DNA of 64,000 nucleotides from Epithemia pelagica. Lineage: Eukaryota; Bacillariophyta; Bacillariophyceae; Surirellales; Surirellaceae. The position numbers were made by a program, and so were the translations under genes. Each line of letters starts with the position of its first letter. The first letter of the stretch is position 1. Below, one piece after another: positions 63,701 to 64,000 of this stretch. The notes under the pieces were generated by a model, which had not been told where the DNA came from, did no database searches, and saw only the letters and a program-made list of their open reading frames with translations. The stretch lies in the NCBI GenBank assembly GCA_946965045.2, contig OX337231.1:3038001-3102000 (forward strand), in the 5' to 3' direction.

Positions 63701-64000
63701 CGTCACTCTCCCGGTTCTTGTGTTATGCGGGCGCTGAAGAAGACGAGGCCGATGCTGACGCCATGGGAGTCGAGGAGACTTCGGATGAAGTTATGGAAGG
63801 AGGATGTCATAAAGATGAGGAAGCGTCCGCCGAGATGGAGGGAGATGATGGAGTGAATCCTGATGCAGTCGAAAAAGCACGTGGGGACATTAAGGACGCC
63901 ATCGACAGAACACCCGAAAAAGCACCTGCTGGCATAAAAGATGCCGTCGAAAGGGCACGTTCTGGTATCGAAGGTGACGTTGCTCAAGCGGAAGGACAAG
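60730..64000 (+). CDS. Large acidic repeat protein, 3' end outside window
   Basis: The frame from ATG 60730 is open to the end of the window (1,090 codons, no stop). The N-terminus (residues 1-115) is basic/Ser-rich; a short coiled coil follows near 195-220 (LERQLEMLKREKEMAQLEDE). The rest is a disordered Glu/Asp/Thr/Ser-rich chain. A short aromatic-Cys motif recurs seven times: TDYMFCFAGG, SSSFFCWGGQ, TSSFFCFVGG, PLTRFLCFAGAEE, PLARFLCFAGAEE, FSTFMFFGGAEE and LSRFLCYAGAEE, at roughly 90-150-residue spacing. No signal peptide, TM or enzyme domain. The motif may be a short binding site repeated on an acidic scaffold; I know no family. Confidence 0.8.
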   Translation, partial: MEEDFLRVNSTLSEAEVAQNAFLSPSALAARRLGKRAITPSARRPGLSQDESFENRSQKSHRTADNAQTFDHVSSTTKVNVSKSRSTTPVKMVSTPLQDFFSEASSAVLETFSPKNDHATEPELADESAIDTVPDSDVDGSYFSAGGSMAISTPGKVDERVLSEDLDESNVYSDIDRDETEDEDDEEDNEILALERQLEMLKREKEMAQLEDEIARLKKSTSDQQSETDAADDAEDVEHAKVTPSVFFGRSPITKGFVPPHEQPLKEETKTSTSCTDYMFCFAGGVPPVGSGDEILSEAVMSDTVLSEAVMSDGLSIPAMDSQKDTLSDTLNLENIDTEKSFCPTIAEGENEDESTTIKDDVTTIKDDLESKAGTIASAEDDPHVRPITTLKSGITTFRSGLDGVDEKEEETIPVESKEPPKGSISSSFFCWGGQYTPEEQEVQREISFTGSAIEKLRQSVDEHDMAKSKSFVAAEDVASNEEPVEKVQDNMDVDESNSKTDEEVVSKPSAGGNDGDDATRVSDAPIEPTASKTSQGALVIEEDSSIKDVSKAQGSYLQPAGQTSSFFCFVGGTYVEEPVVVVPDDAGFPTSSNAASIVEQKADGDVGTAVDTLGPAASSTSVNGQSAQISILDQTSFEQPMAPSMSMGEEEIDGVQEPVESNKATTTLVSESKTTDSVDVKANTGDDNDDTIVVNDSLTEEKEAPPKTAESSARSSPLTRFLCFAGAEETTEGMTDAEETGQKDQETAATQVDKATTTLVSESKTTDSVDVKANTGDDNDDTIVVNDSLTEDKEAPPKTAESSARSSPLARFLCFAGAEETTEGMTDVDETGQKDKEFAATLVDKADDNVTADEPMEIKTTNEENVTTESAAVVESEAMVEEDTISDAVASPVEEKPTPEQLAKTAAASSFSTFMFFGGAEEAPEEKKSNTAEEMEGVEETDDNAVPEAEEDTDAAGASLEEDTIIDPEKTNAEDNKPTQEEILKAAARSSLSRFLCYAGAEEDEADADAMGVEETSDEVMEGGCHKDEEASAEMEGDDGVNPDAVEKARGDIKDAIDRTPEKAPAGIKDAVERARSGIEGDVAQAEGQ
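62719..63264 (+). repeat. Tandem 273-bp coding duplication
   Basis: Two copies, 62719-62991 and 62992-63264, differ at only a few bases and keep frame (91 codons each). Each carries one FLCFAGAEE motif. This is the newest expansion step in the repeat protein. Confidence 0.88.

Overview
The window reads as nuclear DNA of a diatom, most likely a pennate one. Support comes from short GTAAGT/AG introns of about 80-107 bp, presequences with a signal peptide followed by a Gly/Ser-Phe junction (diatom plastid style), a Ty1/copia polyprotein with the Asp-Arg-Gly-Ala protease motif I associate with diatom CoDi elements, plant-type LRR proteins beside algal housekeeping genes, and a fused TrpC-TrpF enzyme. 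The species is inference. Most host genes lack introns.

Layout. 1-19 kb: a decayed kinase-like gene at the left edge, a Myb/SANT-like gene head-to-head with an ADP-ribosylglycohydrolase, an IWS1/Spn1 elongation factor, a plastid-type tyrosine phosphatase, a tandem pair of damaged 7TM receptors with Cys-rich ectodomains, and a ChaN-like protein probably sent to the thylakoid lumen. 19.2-34.6 kb: one nested transposon block. A LINE with an 18-bp target duplication carries inside its ORF2 an apparently intact copia element with identical-looking 758-bp LTRs and a 5-bp target duplication. The LINE split a promoter of about 330 bp that separated the divergent ChaN-like and COQ9 genes. 34.7-48 kb: COQ9, a GNAT-LysM fusion, a possible Sld3/Treslin-like replication factor, a frameshifted kelch gene, a UCH deubiquitinase, and a three-exon transmembrane LRR protein. 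48-55 kb: a small secreted protein head-to-head with a membrane-anchored GH3 glycosidase, a coiled-coil gene, and a shortened second copy of this locus. 55-64 kb: an mTERF protein head-to-head with TrpC-TrpF, then a large acidic repeat protein that runs off the right edge.

How the genes fit together. They are mostly unrelated housekeeping or surface functions packed as divergent pairs with short shared promoters: replication/transcription (Myb-like, IWS1, Sld3-like), organelle function (COQ9, mTERF, ChaN-like, TrpCF), ubiquitin and ADP-ribose removal, and cell-surface proteins (receptors, LRR, GH3). I see no operon, CRISPR array, rRNA or convincing tRNA gene. The points most worth following are the extra ORF and half-tRNA-like primer site of the copia element, the four-module Cys-rich 7TM receptor family, the GNAT-LysM fusion, the duplicated-then-deleted secreted/GH3 locus, and the repeat protein at the right edge.
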